This document shows positions 41,152 to 51,041 of a stretch of DNA of 64,000 nt, one piece after another. A program made the position numbers and the translations under genes. The notes beneath the pieces are model-generated. The model was given only the letters and a program-made list of their open reading frames with translations. It was not told the origin of the DNA and searched no databases. Every line of letters begins with the position of its first letter. Within the stretch, counting starts at the first letter, position 1. This DNA comes from Acidimicrobiales bacterium. Its GTDB lineage: Bacteria > Actinomycetota > Acidimicrobiia > Acidimicrobiales > Aldehydirespiratoraceae. Location: positions 271,243 to 335,242 of the forward strand of contig JAVJSI010000005.1 of the NCBI GenBank assembly GCA_040219515.1, written 5' to 3'.

Positions 41152-43365
41152 ATGATGACGGACGAGAATCACGAGGGCGTCGAGTCCGGTCCTGCGGCGG
41201 CGCTCGCCGCGGCCGTGCTGGACGAGGAAGCCAAGCGGCAGGAGGCACAGGCCGCGCGAGACCTGGCCGTCATCCTCCCCGACGACGTGCTCCCGGGTGT
41301 CGGCGTCGAACCGATGACGCTGCGCGAAGCGATGAAGGCCGGCGGCAAGACCACCGTCGTCCTGCTGTTCCTCCTGAACTTCATCGACGACCTACCCCGC
41401 GCCATCCGGGTCATCGGTCCCGACATCCAGGACACGCTCAGGATCTCCGACACCGTGTTGGCCGGCGTGCTCGGCTTCGGTGGTGTCGCCCTGGTACTCG
41501 GCGCGGTGCCCATGGCCTCGCTGGCCGACCGCGTCACCCGGGTCCGCATCATCCCGTTCGCGTCACTGTTCTGGGCAGCGACCCTGGCGCTGTCGGGTTT
41601 CATCGTCAATGCGTTCCAGCTGTTCTGGACCAACGCGGCGACGGGCTTCGGCCAGGCCTACCGGATCCCCGTCTCCAACTCGCTGCTCACCGACGCCTAT
41701 CCGATCCCGGCCCGCTCTCGCGTCTTCGCGTTCGAGGGGCTCGGCCGTCCGCTGGGACAGCTGCTCGGCCCGCTGACGATCGGCCTCATCGCCACCACCG
41801 CCGGCGGCGACGAAGGTTGGCGGTGGGCGTTCTATCTGCTCGCCATCCCGCCGGTGATCGTCGGCCTGGCGTCCTTCATCATGAAGGAACCGGTCCGTGG
41901 CAAGAACGAGCAGGACGCGCTGCTCACCGAGGACGCCATCGAGGTCGACGAACTCGAGCCGTCGATGAGCACCGCGCTCGCCCGGCTGCGCAAGATCCGC
42001 ACCTTCTACTTCTTCGCCACCGGCGTCGGAGTGCTCGGCTTCGCCCTGATCGCGGTGCCGGGTCAGTTCAACCTGCTGCTCGACGACAAGTACGGGCTCG
42101 ATGCGCTCGACCGTGGCATCGTCGAAGCCCTGCTCTGGGTCCCCTCGCTCGCCGCGATCCCGCTGGCGGGGCGCGCCTTCGACAGGAAGTTCCGTGAAGA
42201 TCCGGAAACCATGGTGCGTTTCACCGGCAGTCTGATCGCGGCTGCCGGCGCCATCTACCTGGTCGCGCTGCCGATGAAGCCGCTGTGGCTGCTGGTCCTG
42301 CTCGTCGGCCTGGCCCAGGCCTGCATCTCGGCGGCGTTCGTCGCCGCTCCGACCATCATCGCCGCGGTGGCCCCTTACCGGATTCGCGCCCAGGCCTTCG
42401 CCCTGCTCCCGGTGTTCATCTTCCTCATGGGAGGGTTCATCGGCGGCGTCGTGGCCGGTCAGATCTCCGATGCGTACAACAACCGCACGGCGATGCTCAT
42501 CCTCGCTCCCTGGACCGCGATGCTCGGTGGCTGGCTCATCCGACGCGGCGCCTTCCACATTCGCCGGGACATCTCGCTCGCCGTGGAAGAGCTCCTCGAG
42601 GAGCAGGAGGAGGCCCGCAAGATCGCAGGCGGCGAGGAAGTCCCTGCGTTGCAGGTGCGCAACCTGGACTTCAGCTACGGCCCCGTGCAGGTGTTGTTCG
42701 ACGTCGAGATCGAGGTCGCCAAGGGCGAGGTCGTGGCGCTGTTGGGCACCAATGGTGCGGGCAAGTCGACCCTCCTTCGTGCCATCTCCGGTCTGGGCAT
42801 CCCCGACCGCGGCGTGGTGCGGCTCAACGGGCGCACGATCACCTACGCCGAGGCCGAGACCCGGTTCCGGGTCGGCATCGTGCAGTTGCGTGGTGGGTCC
42901 GGCATCTTCCCGAGCCTGTCGATCGGCGACAACCTCCGAGCCGCGTTGCTCGGCAGCACGATCGATCCGGCCGAGGTCGAGCCCCGTATCAAGAGGACCC
43001 TCGAGACCTTCCCGGCCCTCCAGGGCCGGTTGAGCGAGCCCGCCGGCGACCTGTCGGGTGGACAGCAGCAGATGCTGGCGCTGGCGATGGCGTTGCTGCA
43101 CGATCCCGAGGTGCTGCTCATCGACGAGTTGAGTCTCGGTCTCGCGCCGGTCGTCGTGCAGGAGTTGTTGACGGTGATCGAGAACCTGAAGGCCCGAGGA
43201 CAGACCATGGTCATCGTCGAGCAGTCGCTCAACGTCGCCCTCGCGTTCGCCGACCGGGCGATCTTCATGGAGAAGGGCATCGTGAGATTCGAAGGTCCGG
43301 CCAGAGAGTTGGCCGAGCGAGACGATCTCGCCCGGGCCGTGTTCCTCGGAGGTGAGGGCGGATGA
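41152..43365 (+). CDS. MFS transporter fused to LivF-type ABC ATPase
   Basis: 737 residues. Residues about 50-465 form a 12-helix major facilitator domain (RVIGPDIQDTLRISDTVLAG; RIPVSNSLLTDAYPIPARSR). After a charged linker (SLAVEELLEEQEEARKIAGG) a complete LivF-like ATPase occupies about 500-737. It has Walker A GTNGAGKST near 532-540, signature LSGGQQQMLALAMAL and Walker B VLLIDELSLGLAP near 652, ending FADRAIFMEKG. ATG 41152 is preceded by a G-run; ATG 41122 is an alternative. The stop overlaps the next gene (ATGA). MFS and Liv-type ATPases normally work separately, so this fusion is notable. Confidence 0.9.
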   Translation: MMTDENHEGVESGPAAALAAAVLDEEAKRQEAQAARDLAVILPDDVLPGVGVEPMTLREAMKAGGKTTVVLLFLLNFIDDLPRAIRVIGPDIQDTLRISDTVLAGVLGFGGVALVLGAVPMASLADRVTRVRIIPFASLFWAATLALSGFIVNAFQLFWTNAATGFGQAYRIPVSNSLLTDAYPIPARSRVFAFEGLGRPLGQLLGPLTIGLIATTAGGDEGWRWAFYLLAIPPVIVGLASFIMKEPVRGKNEQDALLTEDAIEVDELEPSMSTALARLRKIRTFYFFATGVGVLGFALIAVPGQFNLLLDDKYGLDALDRGIVEALLWVPSLAAIPLAGRAFDRKFREDPETMVRFTGSLIAAAGAIYLVALPMKPLWLLVLLVGLAQACISAAFVAAPTIIAAVAPYRIRAQAFALLPVFIFLMGGFIGGVVAGQISDAYNNRTAMLILAPWTAMLGGWLIRRGAFHIRRDISLAVEELLEEQEEARKIAGGEEVPALQVRNLDFSYGPVQVLFDVEIEVAKGEVVALLGTNGAGKSTLLRAISGLGIPDRGVVRLNGRTITYAEAETRFRVGIVQLRGGSGIFPSLSIGDNLRAALLGSTIDPAEVEPRIKRTLETFPALQGRLSEPAGDLSGGQQQMLALAMALLHDPEVLLIDELSLGLAPVVVQELLTVIENLKARGQTMVIVEQSLNVALAFADRAIFMEKGIVRFEGPARELAERDDLARAVFLGGEGG

Positions 43366-46211
43366 TCGAGTTCCTCGGCTTCCAATTCGGCCAACAGGAC
43401 CTGGTGATCGGGCTGATCACCGGCCTGAGCTACGCCGCGCTCGCCGCGGGGTTCGTGCTGGTCTATCGATCGACGGGCGTACTCAACTTCGCGCACGGCG
43501 AGATCGGTTTCTTCGGCCTTGCCCTGTTCGTGATGATGGTCGTGAACTACGGCGTCAGCTGGTGGCTCGCCTTCTTCGTCGCTGTCATCGGCACCTCGGT
43601 CATCGGGATGTTGGTCGAACTGATCGTCGTGCGAAGACTCTTCACCTCGCCGCGGCTGGTCTTGCTGATCGCCACGATCGGCGTCGGCCAGATCCTGACG
43701 CTGGCGCGAGTGGCCTGGATCCCCGACATCACTGCCGGTGGTCCGATCCCGACGGCGTTCACCGCCAGCTGGAACCCGACCGATGACATCTCGCTGGCGG
43801 CCCGAGAGCTGGTCGTACTGCTCGTGGTCCCACTCCTGATCCTGTTGTTGGCGCTGTTCATGACGCGCACCAAGTTCGGCCTCGCAGTGAGGGCATCGGC
43901 CGACAACGCCGACACCGCTCGCGTCTACGGAACCTCGCCGCGGCGGGTCTCCACGATCGTCTGGACGATCGCCGCCGGCTTCGCCGCGGTCACGGCCATC
44001 CTCACGGCCCCGTTCACGATCTTCAGTGCGGCGGCCGTCGACGACACGGGCAACCTGCTCGTCGAACAGCTGTTGTTGCGGGTGCTGGTCGTCTCGCTAC
44101 TGGCCCGGATGCGTTCGCTCCCCGGGGTGGTCGCCGCCGGCCTCGCCGTCGGCGTGGTGGAGAAGTTCGTCCGTGAGAACGTCGAGAACGGCGACATCGT
44201 CAACGCCTGGATGTTCGTCGCCGTCCTGGCCGCCGTGCTGTGGGTGGTTCGTGGTGAACGCCAGGACGGCTGGTCGCTCTCGCCCGCCAACCGACCGATT
44301 CCCGAACGCCTGCGCGGGGTGTGGTGGGTTCGCAACATCAACGGCCTCGGCCTCGCCGTGCTGTTCGCCGGTCTCGCCCTCGTGCCGGTGTTCGTCACGT
44401 CGTCGGGGGGCATCTCGATCTGGACCCAGATCGTGCTGTTCGCGATGGTGGCGCTCTCGTTGTCGATCCTCACCGGCTGGGCCGGCCAGCTGTCGCTCGG
44501 TCAGTTCGCGTTCGTGGGTGTCGGGGCGTTGTCCACCGTTGCCTTCACCAAGGGTCACGACATCCCCATCCCCTTCGACCTGTTCGACGCGAGTCTGACG
44601 GCGCCGTGGGGAGTGGCGCTGGTGCTCTCGGTTGCCATGGGGGTGATCGGTGCGTTGCTGATCGGCTTGCCCGCGTTGCGCGTCCGCGGCCTGTTCCTCG
44701 CGGTGACGACCCTGGCGTTCGCCGTCGCCGCGAGCTCCTGGCTGTTCGACCAGTCCTTCTTCAGTGGCGGCACCAGCTTCCCGCGGCCGCCCCGGCCCCC
44801 GTCGTTCCTCGGTCTCGACTTCGGCGCATCCCGCCGCAGCCTCTACCTGCTGTGCCTCGTCGCCCTGATCGTTGTCTCGTGGATCGCGAGCCGGGTGCGC
44901 GCGTCGGGCATCGGCCGCACGCTGATCGCCGTGCGCGACAACGAGGAGATGGCCGCCGCATCGACGGTGTCGCCGGCCCGGGCCAAGCTGTCGGCGTTCG
45001 CGATCTCCGGCGGTATCAGCGCGCTGGCCGGCTCGCTGTTCGTGATCTCCGCCGGTTCGTTGTCGCCGGGTACCGACTTCGCTCCCGCCCAGTCGCTCAA
45101 GGTCATCGTGATGGCGATCATCGGCGGACTCGGCTCCGTCGCCGGGCCGATCCTCGGCGCGTTGTGGATCCTCGGCATCGGTGAGATCACCCCCGAACGT
45201 CTCCGCAACCTCCAGCAGTTGCTCACCTCCAACATCGGCCTGCTGGTCCTGCTGATGTACTTCCCCGGCGGTCTGCTCCAGCTCGTCCACGCCGGCCGTG
45301 ACGGCCTGCTGCGGGTCGCCGATCGGCGCTATACGGCGGCGGAGGATGCCGTCGGCGAGCCCGCGGTGCGAAAGACGGTGCCGGTGCCGACGACGGGGAA
45401 GGACAAGCCCGCGATCGACGGTCCTGCACTCTCCGTGCACAACATCACCGTTCGTTTCGGCGGAAACGTCGCCGTCGACAACGTCACATTCGACGTCGCC
45501 CCGGGAGAACTCGTCGGCCTCATCGGCACCAACGGCGCAGGCAAGTCGACGCTCATGAACGCGATCAGCGGATTCGTTCCGTCGGAGGGCGTCGTCGAGG
45601 TGCTCGGCGTCGACGTGTCGTCCAAGAGCGCCGCGGCCCGACATCGGCTCGGGCTCGGTCGCGGGTTCCAGGCGGCTCGCATCTATCCCGAGCTCACCGT
45701 CCGCGAAGCGTTGATGGTGGCGCTCGAGGCTCGTCAGCAGTCGCTGCTCGTGCCGTCGATGCTGGGCATGCCGCCGTCACCGGGCCACGAACGCACCAAG
45801 CGAACCGAAGCCGACGAGATCATCGATTATCTCGGGCTCGGCCGCTACGCCGACCAGGTGATCGGTGCGCTGTCGACCGGTACTCGTCGCATCGTCGAGT
45901 TGGGGTCGTTGCTGGCGGTCGACGCGCGGGTGCTGTTGCTCGACGAGCCGACCGGTGGTGTCGCTCAGCGGGAGACCGAGGCGTTCGGGCCGCTGATCAA
46001 GAAGATCCAGCAGGAGCTCGAAGCGTCGGTGGTCGTGATCGAGCACGACATGCCGCTGGTGATGTCGATCAGTGATCGTGTCTACTGCCTCGAGTCGGGA
46101 AGCGTGATCGCCGAGGGTGTGCCCGAGGATGTCCGCAACGACCCGCTGGTGATCGCCAGCTACCTCGGTACCGACGAGCGGGCGATCCAGCGGTCGGGCA
46201 CGACCGACTGA
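43362..46211 (+). CDS. LivH-LivM-LivG fusion: both permeases plus ATPase of a branched-chain amino-acid-type ABC importer
   Basis: 949 residues. Residues 1-about 305 are LivH-like (GLSYAALAAGFVLVYRSTGV, LNFAHGEIGFFGLA). Residues about 325-640 are LivM-like (LSLSILTGWAGQLSLGQFAF, RTLIAVRDNEEMAAASTVSP, IGGLGSVAGPILGA). Residues about 680-949 are LivG-like, with Walker A GTNGAGKST near 723 and Walker B VLLLDEPTGGVA; the signature is degenerate (LSTGTRRIVEL instead of LSGGxxR). With the preceding gene all four Liv membrane/ATPase subunits are encoded in two polypeptides. The degenerate LivG signature is typical of one of the two ATP sites being weak. Confidence 0.93.
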   Translation: MIEFLGFQFGQQDLVIGLITGLSYAALAAGFVLVYRSTGVLNFAHGEIGFFGLALFVMMVVNYGVSWWLAFFVAVIGTSVIGMLVELIVVRRLFTSPRLVLLIATIGVGQILTLARVAWIPDITAGGPIPTAFTASWNPTDDISLAARELVVLLVVPLLILLLALFMTRTKFGLAVRASADNADTARVYGTSPRRVSTIVWTIAAGFAAVTAILTAPFTIFSAAAVDDTGNLLVEQLLLRVLVVSLLARMRSLPGVVAAGLAVGVVEKFVRENVENGDIVNAWMFVAVLAAVLWVVRGERQDGWSLSPANRPIPERLRGVWWVRNINGLGLAVLFAGLALVPVFVTSSGGISIWTQIVLFAMVALSLSILTGWAGQLSLGQFAFVGVGALSTVAFTKGHDIPIPFDLFDASLTAPWGVALVLSVAMGVIGALLIGLPALRVRGLFLAVTTLAFAVAASSWLFDQSFFSGGTSFPRPPRPPSFLGLDFGASRRSLYLLCLVALIVVSWIASRVRASGIGRTLIAVRDNEEMAAASTVSPARAKLSAFAISGGISALAGSLFVISAGSLSPGTDFAPAQSLKVIVMAIIGGLGSVAGPILGALWILGIGEITPERLRNLQQLLTSNIGLLVLLMYFPGGLLQLVHAGRDGLLRVADRRYTAAEDAVGEPAVRKTVPVPTTGKDKPAIDGPALSVHNITVRFGGNVAVDNVTFDVAPGELVGLIGTNGAGKSTLMNAISGFVPSEGVVEVLGVDVSSKSAAARHRLGLGRGFQAARIYPELTVREALMVALEARQQSLLVPSMLGMPPSPGHERTKRTEADEIIDYLGLGRYADQVIGALSTGTRRIVELGSLLAVDARVLLLDEPTGGVAQRETEAFGPLIKKIQQELEASVVVIEHDMPLVMSISDRVYCLESGSVIAEGVPEDVRNDPLVIASYLGTDERAIQRSGTTD

Positions 46212-46325
46212 TCCCGACAGGCGATCGGCCGCGACAGTTCGCCGCGCAAACCTTCAGATCCCCGCCGTCGCGACCGACAGGACACCCACGATTCGTGTGG
46301 GCCTCTCGGCCGGGGAGCAACAGCA

Positions 46326-47678
46326 GTGTCAACTGGAGTCCAGAACGATCAGGGCCTTCGCTCGCCCAAGTCGCCCGAGGATCTCGGTGTGCCATACGCG
46401 CTCGTCGCCGATCTCGTCCTTCGCCGTTGCCTGCTCGAGGGGAAGACCAACGTCACCGGACTGTCGAATGCGCTCGCGCTCAACGCCGGTCTGGTCGACA
46501 AGATCGTCCAGGAACTCCGAGAGAAGAAGGAGATCGAGGTTCTCGGGATGGTGGGGCGTGACTACACGCTCGCGCTGACCAACCACGGCCAGAACCACGC
46601 CACCGATCGACTGACCCAGTCCCGCTACGCCGGCGCCTGCCCTGTCTCACTGGAGCAGTATCGAGCGGTCGTGGCCGCCCAGCGCCTTTCGGTCTACGTG
46701 AACCGTGAGATGCTGAAGACGGCGTTCTCCGATCTCGTGATCTCCGACGAACTGCTCGACGATCTCGGCCCTGCACTCAACGCCAACGGCGCGATGTTCC
46801 TCTACGGCCCCCCGGGCACCGGCAAGACCTCCATCGCCGAGCGCATCGTGCGGATCAGCCCGGACCATGTGCTGGTGCCGAAGGCGATCGAGGTCGATGG
46901 CCAGATCATCAGCGTCTACGACTCGACGGTGCACATCCCCGCCGACTCCCAGCCCGAGGACCTCGATCCGCGCTGGATCCTCTGTCATCGGCCGCGGGTG
47001 GTGGTCGGTGGTGAACTCGTCGGTTCGATGCTCGACCTGACGTTCGACAAGACCAGCGGCGTGTATCTCGCTCCTCTGCAGATGAAGGCCAACAACGGTG
47101 TGATGATCATCGACGACTTCGGTCGCCAGGTGCTCACTCCGGACCAGCTGCTCAACCGTTGGATCGTGCCGCTCGATCGGCGAGTCGACTATCTGTCGCT
47201 CGCCTACGGCGTCAGCTTCGAGGTGCCCTTCGACGTGAAAGTCGTGCTCTCGACCAACCTCGACCCCTCCGATCTCGGCGACGAGGCGTTCTTTCGTCGG
47301 ATCCAGACGAAGATCTACATCGGCGCCATCACCGAGGATTCCTTCGACTGGATCCTGGCGCGGGTCGCCCATGCGATGGGCGTCGCCTGCGACGGCGAGT
47401 CGGCCAACTATCTCCGGACGCTGTGCATTGCCGAGGGCGGCGATCTCCGCCCCTACCTCCCGGCCGACGTGTGCAAGCTCGTCAAGGCACTGGCGCTCTA
47501 CGAGGGCGTCGCGCCGGCCCTCGATCACCATTCGATCGACCGGGTGCTCAGCCTGTACTACACGCGCGGTCTCGGGGCGCCCGGTGGCTACGGCAAGGGC
47601 AGTGACGCATCGGTGGAAGAACTCGCCGAGTCGATGTTGCCGATGGACGCGCCGTCGGCGCAGGTCAGCACCTTCTGA
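46326..47678 (+). CDS. AAA+ ATPase with N-terminal winged-helix-like domain
   Basis: 450 residues, cytosolic. The first 100 residues look like a winged-helix module (LVADLVLRRCLLEGKTNVTG, VDKIVQELREKKEIEVLG). The AAA core has Walker A GPPGTGKTS near 161-169, Walker B VMIIDDFGRQ near 258 and a sensor-1-like VVLSTNLDPSDL. A helical C-terminal region follows. GTG 46326 start. It is not part of any pilus or secretion operon here, so its client is unknown. Confidence 0.8.
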   Translation: MSTGVQNDQGLRSPKSPEDLGVPYALVADLVLRRCLLEGKTNVTGLSNALALNAGLVDKIVQELREKKEIEVLGMVGRDYTLALTNHGQNHATDRLTQSRYAGACPVSLEQYRAVVAAQRLSVYVNREMLKTAFSDLVISDELLDDLGPALNANGAMFLYGPPGTGKTSIAERIVRISPDHVLVPKAIEVDGQIISVYDSTVHIPADSQPEDLDPRWILCHRPRVVVGGELVGSMLDLTFDKTSGVYLAPLQMKANNGVMIIDDFGRQVLTPDQLLNRWIVPLDRRVDYLSLAYGVSFEVPFDVKVVLSTNLDPSDLGDEAFFRRIQTKIYIGAITEDSFDWILARVAHAMGVACDGESANYLRTLCIAEGGDLRPYLPADVCKLVKALALYEGVAPALDHHSIDRVLSLYYTRGLGAPGGYGKGSDASVEELAESMLPMDAPSAQVSTF

Positions 47679-47721
47679 CATCTCGTCGGCCTGCGGGTCG
47701 GCCCGCCGCTACCGTGCGGCG

Positions 47722-48642
47722 ATGGACTTCAGCTTCTGGCCCACGACCGCGCAACCGTGGCCATCCCTCCTGCGCGGGTGCCGATGGGCGGAGGCCCACG
47801 GTTGGCACGGGGTCTGGGTGCCGGACCATTTCATGGCCAACACGCCGCCGGGTGTGGAGGCCGACGAGGAACTGGCGCCATGGCTCGAGGCCTGGACGTC
47901 GTTGGCTGCTCTTGCCGCGCTCGTGCCCCGGGTTCGGATCGGCACGATGGTCGCCGGCAATCTCTACCGTCACCCTGCCGTGGTGGCGAACATGGCCGGC
48001 ACGATCGACGAGATCTCGGGCGGTCGCGTGGTCCTCGGCCTCGGTGCCGGCTGGCAGGAGAACGAACACGCTCGCTACGGGATCGATCTGTCGACTCCGG
48101 CCGGACGTTCGGATCGCCTGGAAGAGGCCTGCGAGATGATCCGGGGTCTGCTCGACGCTCCCCGGACGGACTTCGCCGGGGCGCACTACGCCCTGGAGGG
48201 CGCGCCCTGTGAGCCCAGCGGTCACGGTCGCCGGATCCCGCTGCTGGTCGGCGGCAAGGGTGAGAAGCGCACGCTGCGCACGGTCGCTCGCCACGCCGAC
48301 GAGTGGAACGTGTGGGCGACGCCCGATGAGGTCGTCCCGATGCGTGAGGTCATCGCCAAATGGTGCGACGAGGTCGACCGGGACCCGGCCGAGATCCGGG
48401 TCACCATCTCCGCCATGACGCGGTTCTGTGACACGGCTCGAGAACGTGAGCAGGTGATGGGTCGACTCGGCAACCATGGCGGACTCGTGGGCGCGAGCAC
48501 ACAGGAGATCGTCGACGCGGCCGGTGCCTACGTGGAGGCCGGTGTGGACGAGATGGTGGTCGCCGATTTCAACCTGCCGCTCGATCGTCGTGAGGAGATC
48601 CTCGGACGGCTCCAGACCGAGGTGCTCGACCGGTTTCGCTGA
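47722..48642 (+). CDS. LLM-class (luciferase-like) F420-type oxidoreductase
   Basis: 306-residue TIM-barrel protein of the bacterial luciferase-like family. Recognisable segments are GVWVPDHFM, VRIGTMVAGNLYRHPAVVAN, ISGGRVVLGLGAGWQENEHA and IPLLVGGKGEKRTLRTVARH. Members in actinobacteria mostly use F420 rather than FMN. The substrate cannot be told. Confidence 0.88.
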   Translation: MDFSFWPTTAQPWPSLLRGCRWAEAHGWHGVWVPDHFMANTPPGVEADEELAPWLEAWTSLAALAALVPRVRIGTMVAGNLYRHPAVVANMAGTIDEISGGRVVLGLGAGWQENEHARYGIDLSTPAGRSDRLEEACEMIRGLLDAPRTDFAGAHYALEGAPCEPSGHGRRIPLLVGGKGEKRTLRTVARHADEWNVWATPDEVVPMREVIAKWCDEVDRDPAEIRVTISAMTRFCDTAREREQVMGRLGNHGGLVGASTQEIVDAAGAYVEAGVDEMVVADFNLPLDRREEILGRLQTEVLDRFR

Positions 48643-48664
48643 GCTGTCCGGTCGCGGTGTCGGA

Positions 48665-49171
48665 TCAGGCGTCGGCGACGCGGTGGCGGGCGTCTTCGGC
48701 GTTGACCACCGGAGCCTCGGTCGACCACGGGAAGTTGATCCACTGGTCGGTGCGCTTCCACACGTAGTCGCACTTCACGAGCGAGTGGGACTTCTCGTAG
48801 AGCACGGCGGTGCGCACTTCCGCCACGCGGTCGACACAGAAGTCGTAGACCATCTTCAGCGTGTGGCCCGTGTCGGCGACGTCGTCGGCGATGAGGATGC
48901 GGGCGTCGTCCATGTCGACGAAGTCGACATAGGGCGGCAGCATCACCGGCACGGGGAGGCGTTCGTCGACGCCGGTGTAGTACTCGCAGTTCATCACGTA
49001 GATGTTCTTGACCGACAGGGCGTAGCCCATCGAGCCGGCGACGAAGAGACCGCCGCGGGCGATGGCGAGGATCATCTCGGGTCGGTAGCCGTCGTCGGCG
49101 ACGGTCTGGGACAGCTCCCGCACGGCGGTGCCGTAGGCGGAGTAGTCGAGGATCTCGCGCTCTTCACTCAT
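48665..49171 (-). CDS. Purine-type phosphoribosyltransferase
   Basis: 168-residue PRTase-fold protein. The PRPP loop is ILIADDVADTGHTLKM, and ILAIARGGLFVAG is the nucleotide-binding loop near the N-terminus. It most resembles Gpt/xanthine-guanine types, though hood residues for base choice are not diagnostic by eye. It is convergent with the LLM gene. Confidence 0.85.
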   Translation of the reverse strand: MSEEREILDYSAYGTAVRELSQTVADDGYRPEMILAIARGGLFVAGSMGYALSVKNIYVMNCEYYTGVDERLPVPVMLPPYVDFVDMDDARILIADDVADTGHTLKMVYDFCVDRVAEVRTAVLYEKSHSLVKCDYVWKRTDQWINFPWSTEAPVVNAEDARHRVADA

Positions 49172-49200
49172 CGTCGGAATCTAGCTGGCAGGATGGTCGG

Positions 49201-49614
49201 ATGATTCACGCGGTCATCGACAAGTGGCATGCCCACCTGAGAGGCGATCTCCCCGGCGGGCTCGACGAACTCCTCCACGACGACTGCGTCTTCTGGTCGC
49301 CGATCGTGTTCTCGGGCCAGCGGGGCAAGGACCTCACGAAGCTCTATCTGAACGCCGCCGGAAATGTTCTCCCCGGGGAGAGCGCAGGGTCGTCCGGGGC
49401 CGGGAAGTTCCGCTACGTCAAGGAGGTGCTCGACGGCAACCACGCAGTGCTGGAGTTCGAGACCACCACCGACGGCATCGCGGTGAACGGCGTCGACATC
49501 ATCACGTGCGACGACGACGGCAGGATCATCGAGTTCAAGGTGATGATCCGACCGCTCAAGGCCATCAACAAGGTCCACGAGCAGATGGCCGCCATGCTCG
49601 AGAAGCTCTCCTGA
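49201..49614 (+). CDS. SnoaL/NTF2-like small protein
   Basis: 137 residues with the NTF2-like pattern: helical start HAVIDKWHAHL, then LDELLHDDCVFWSPIVFSG, and strands ending GRIIEFKVMIRPLKAI. Ends in a helix. Probably a small-molecule isomerase/cyclase-like or binding protein; function unassigned. Divergent from the phosphoribosyltransferase gene, 29 bases apart. Confidence 0.75.
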   Translation: MIHAVIDKWHAHLRGDLPGGLDELLHDDCVFWSPIVFSGQRGKDLTKLYLNAAGNVLPGESAGSSGAGKFRYVKEVLDGNHAVLEFETTTDGIAVNGVDIITCDDDGRIIEFKVMIRPLKAINKVHEQMAAMLEKLS

Positions 49615-49625
49615 TCATCCGTCCG

Positions 49626-49672
49626 TTCTGTGAGCTTGAACGGGCATCAGCGTGCCGCTCAAGCTCACAGAA
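49626..49672. terminator. Bidirectional hairpin terminator
   Basis: A perfect 14-bp inverted repeat TTCTGTGAGCTTGA (49626-49639) and TCAAGCTCACAGAA (49659-49672), with a short inner GC pairing, sits between the converging SnoaL-like and PhoH genes. Confidence 0.75.
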
Positions 49673-49682
49673 GCGGGGAGGG

Positions 49683-50975
49683 TCAGTCGCGGCCGTCGAG
49701 GAGGCCCGCGACGAGGGCGGCCACCTCGCTGCGTTCGCTACGGGTGAGGGTGACGTGGCCGAAGAGCGGGTGGCCACGGAGATGGTCGACGACCGCGCCG
49801 ATGCCGTCGTAGCGACCGACCCGGAGGTTGTCGCGCTGGGCGACGTCGTGGGTGAGCACGACCTTGGTGTTCTCGCCGACCCGGGTGAGGGCGGTGAGGA
49901 GCACGTTGCGTTCGAGGTTCTGGGCCTCGTCGACGATCACGAAGGTGTCGGTGATCGAACGGCCGCGGATATGGGTGAGGGGGAGCACGTCGAGCAGTTC
50001 GCGGCGGATCACCTCGTCGACGACCTCGGGCCCGGCGATCGCCTCGAGCGCGTCGTGGACCGCGGCGGCCCATGGCGACATCTTCTCCGACTCGTTGCCC
50101 GGCAGGTAGCCGAGGTCCTGACCACCGACGGCGTAGAGCGGGCGGAAGATGATGATCTTCGAGTGCGAGCGCTGCTCGAGCACGGCGTCGAGGGCGGCGG
50201 CCAGGGCGAGCACACTCTTTCCTGTGCCGGCGCGACCGCCGAGTGACACGATGCCGACGCGGTCGTCGGTGAGCAGATCGAGCGCGACGTGCTGTTCGGC
50301 GGAACGGGCCCGGACGTCGAAGACGGGGTGATCGACGATGCGATGGATGCGCTTGTCGGCGTGGACCCGGCCGAGCCCGGACTGTGAACCGGCCACGAGG
50401 GCGACGCCGGTGTTGACCGGCAGGTCGCGTGCCTCGTCGAGGTCGCATACACCCTCGGCATAGAGATCGTCGATGATCGCGCCGTCGACGACCATGTCGG
50501 TGAAGCCCGTCCAGCCGTCGTCGGCCACGTCGTGGTCGCGGAACTCCTCGGCCTCGAGTCCGACCACGCCGGCCTTGAGTCGCAAGGGCAGGTCCTTCGA
50601 CACCAGCACGACGTCGGCGCCCTCGGCGGCGAGGTTCGCGGCCACGCTGAGGATGCGGTTGTCGTTGGTGTCGGCCCGGAACCCGTCGGGCAACGACTCG
50701 CGCGACGTGTGGTTCAACTCGACCCGGACGGTGCCGCCCGAGTCGTTCACGGGCAGCGCGTCGAGCAGGCTCCCGTGTTCCTCCCGCAGCTCCTCGAGGG
50801 CGCGCAACGCACTGCGGGCGGCCCACCCGAGCTCGAGATGATGGCGTTTCGCTTCGAGCTCGGTGAGCGTGGCGAGCGGAACGACGACGGCGTGTTCCTC
50901 GAAGCGGCGGAGTGCGGAGGGATCGCTCAGCAGCACCGATGTGTCGAGGACGTAGGTACGACTCGTGCCTGTCAT
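49683..50975 (-). CDS. PhoH2-type protein: PIN nuclease domain plus PhoH ATPase
   Basis: 430 residues. The N-terminal PIN domain (about 1-135) starts [13 protein letters not shown], with the catalytic acidic residues in [14 protein letters not shown]. The C-terminal PhoH helicase-like ATPase has Walker [14 protein letters not shown] near 248-257, EAQNLERN for the Walker B region and [12 protein letters not shown] at the junction. PhoH2 proteins couple RNA unwinding to RNA cleavage. ATG 50975. Confidence 0.93.
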   Translation of the reverse strand: MTGTSRTYVLDTSVLLSDPSALRRFEEHAVVVPLATLTELEAKRHHLELGWAARSALRALEELREEHGSLLDALPVNDSGGTVRVELNHTSRESLPDGFRADTNDNRILSVAANLAAEGADVVLVSKDLPLRLKAGVVGLEAEEFRDHDVADDGWTGFTDMVVDGAIIDDLYAEGVCDLDEARDLPVNTGVALVAGSQSGLGRVHADKRIHRIVDHPVFDVRARSAEQHVALDLLTDDRVGIVSLGGRAGTGKSVLALAAALDAVLEQRSHSKIIIFRPLYAVGGQDLGYLPGNESEKMSPWAAAVHDALEAIAGPEVVDEVIRRELLDVLPLTHIRGRSITDTFVIVDEAQNLERNVLLTALTRVGENTKVVLTHDVAQRDNLRVGRYDGIGAVVDHLRGHPLFGHVTLTRSERSEVAALVAGLLDGRD

Positions 50976-51041
50976 GTGATGTCAGAACTTACCGACGCTT
51001 TCAGGGGTGGGTGCGGACCCTCGGCGACGTCTCGGGGAACA

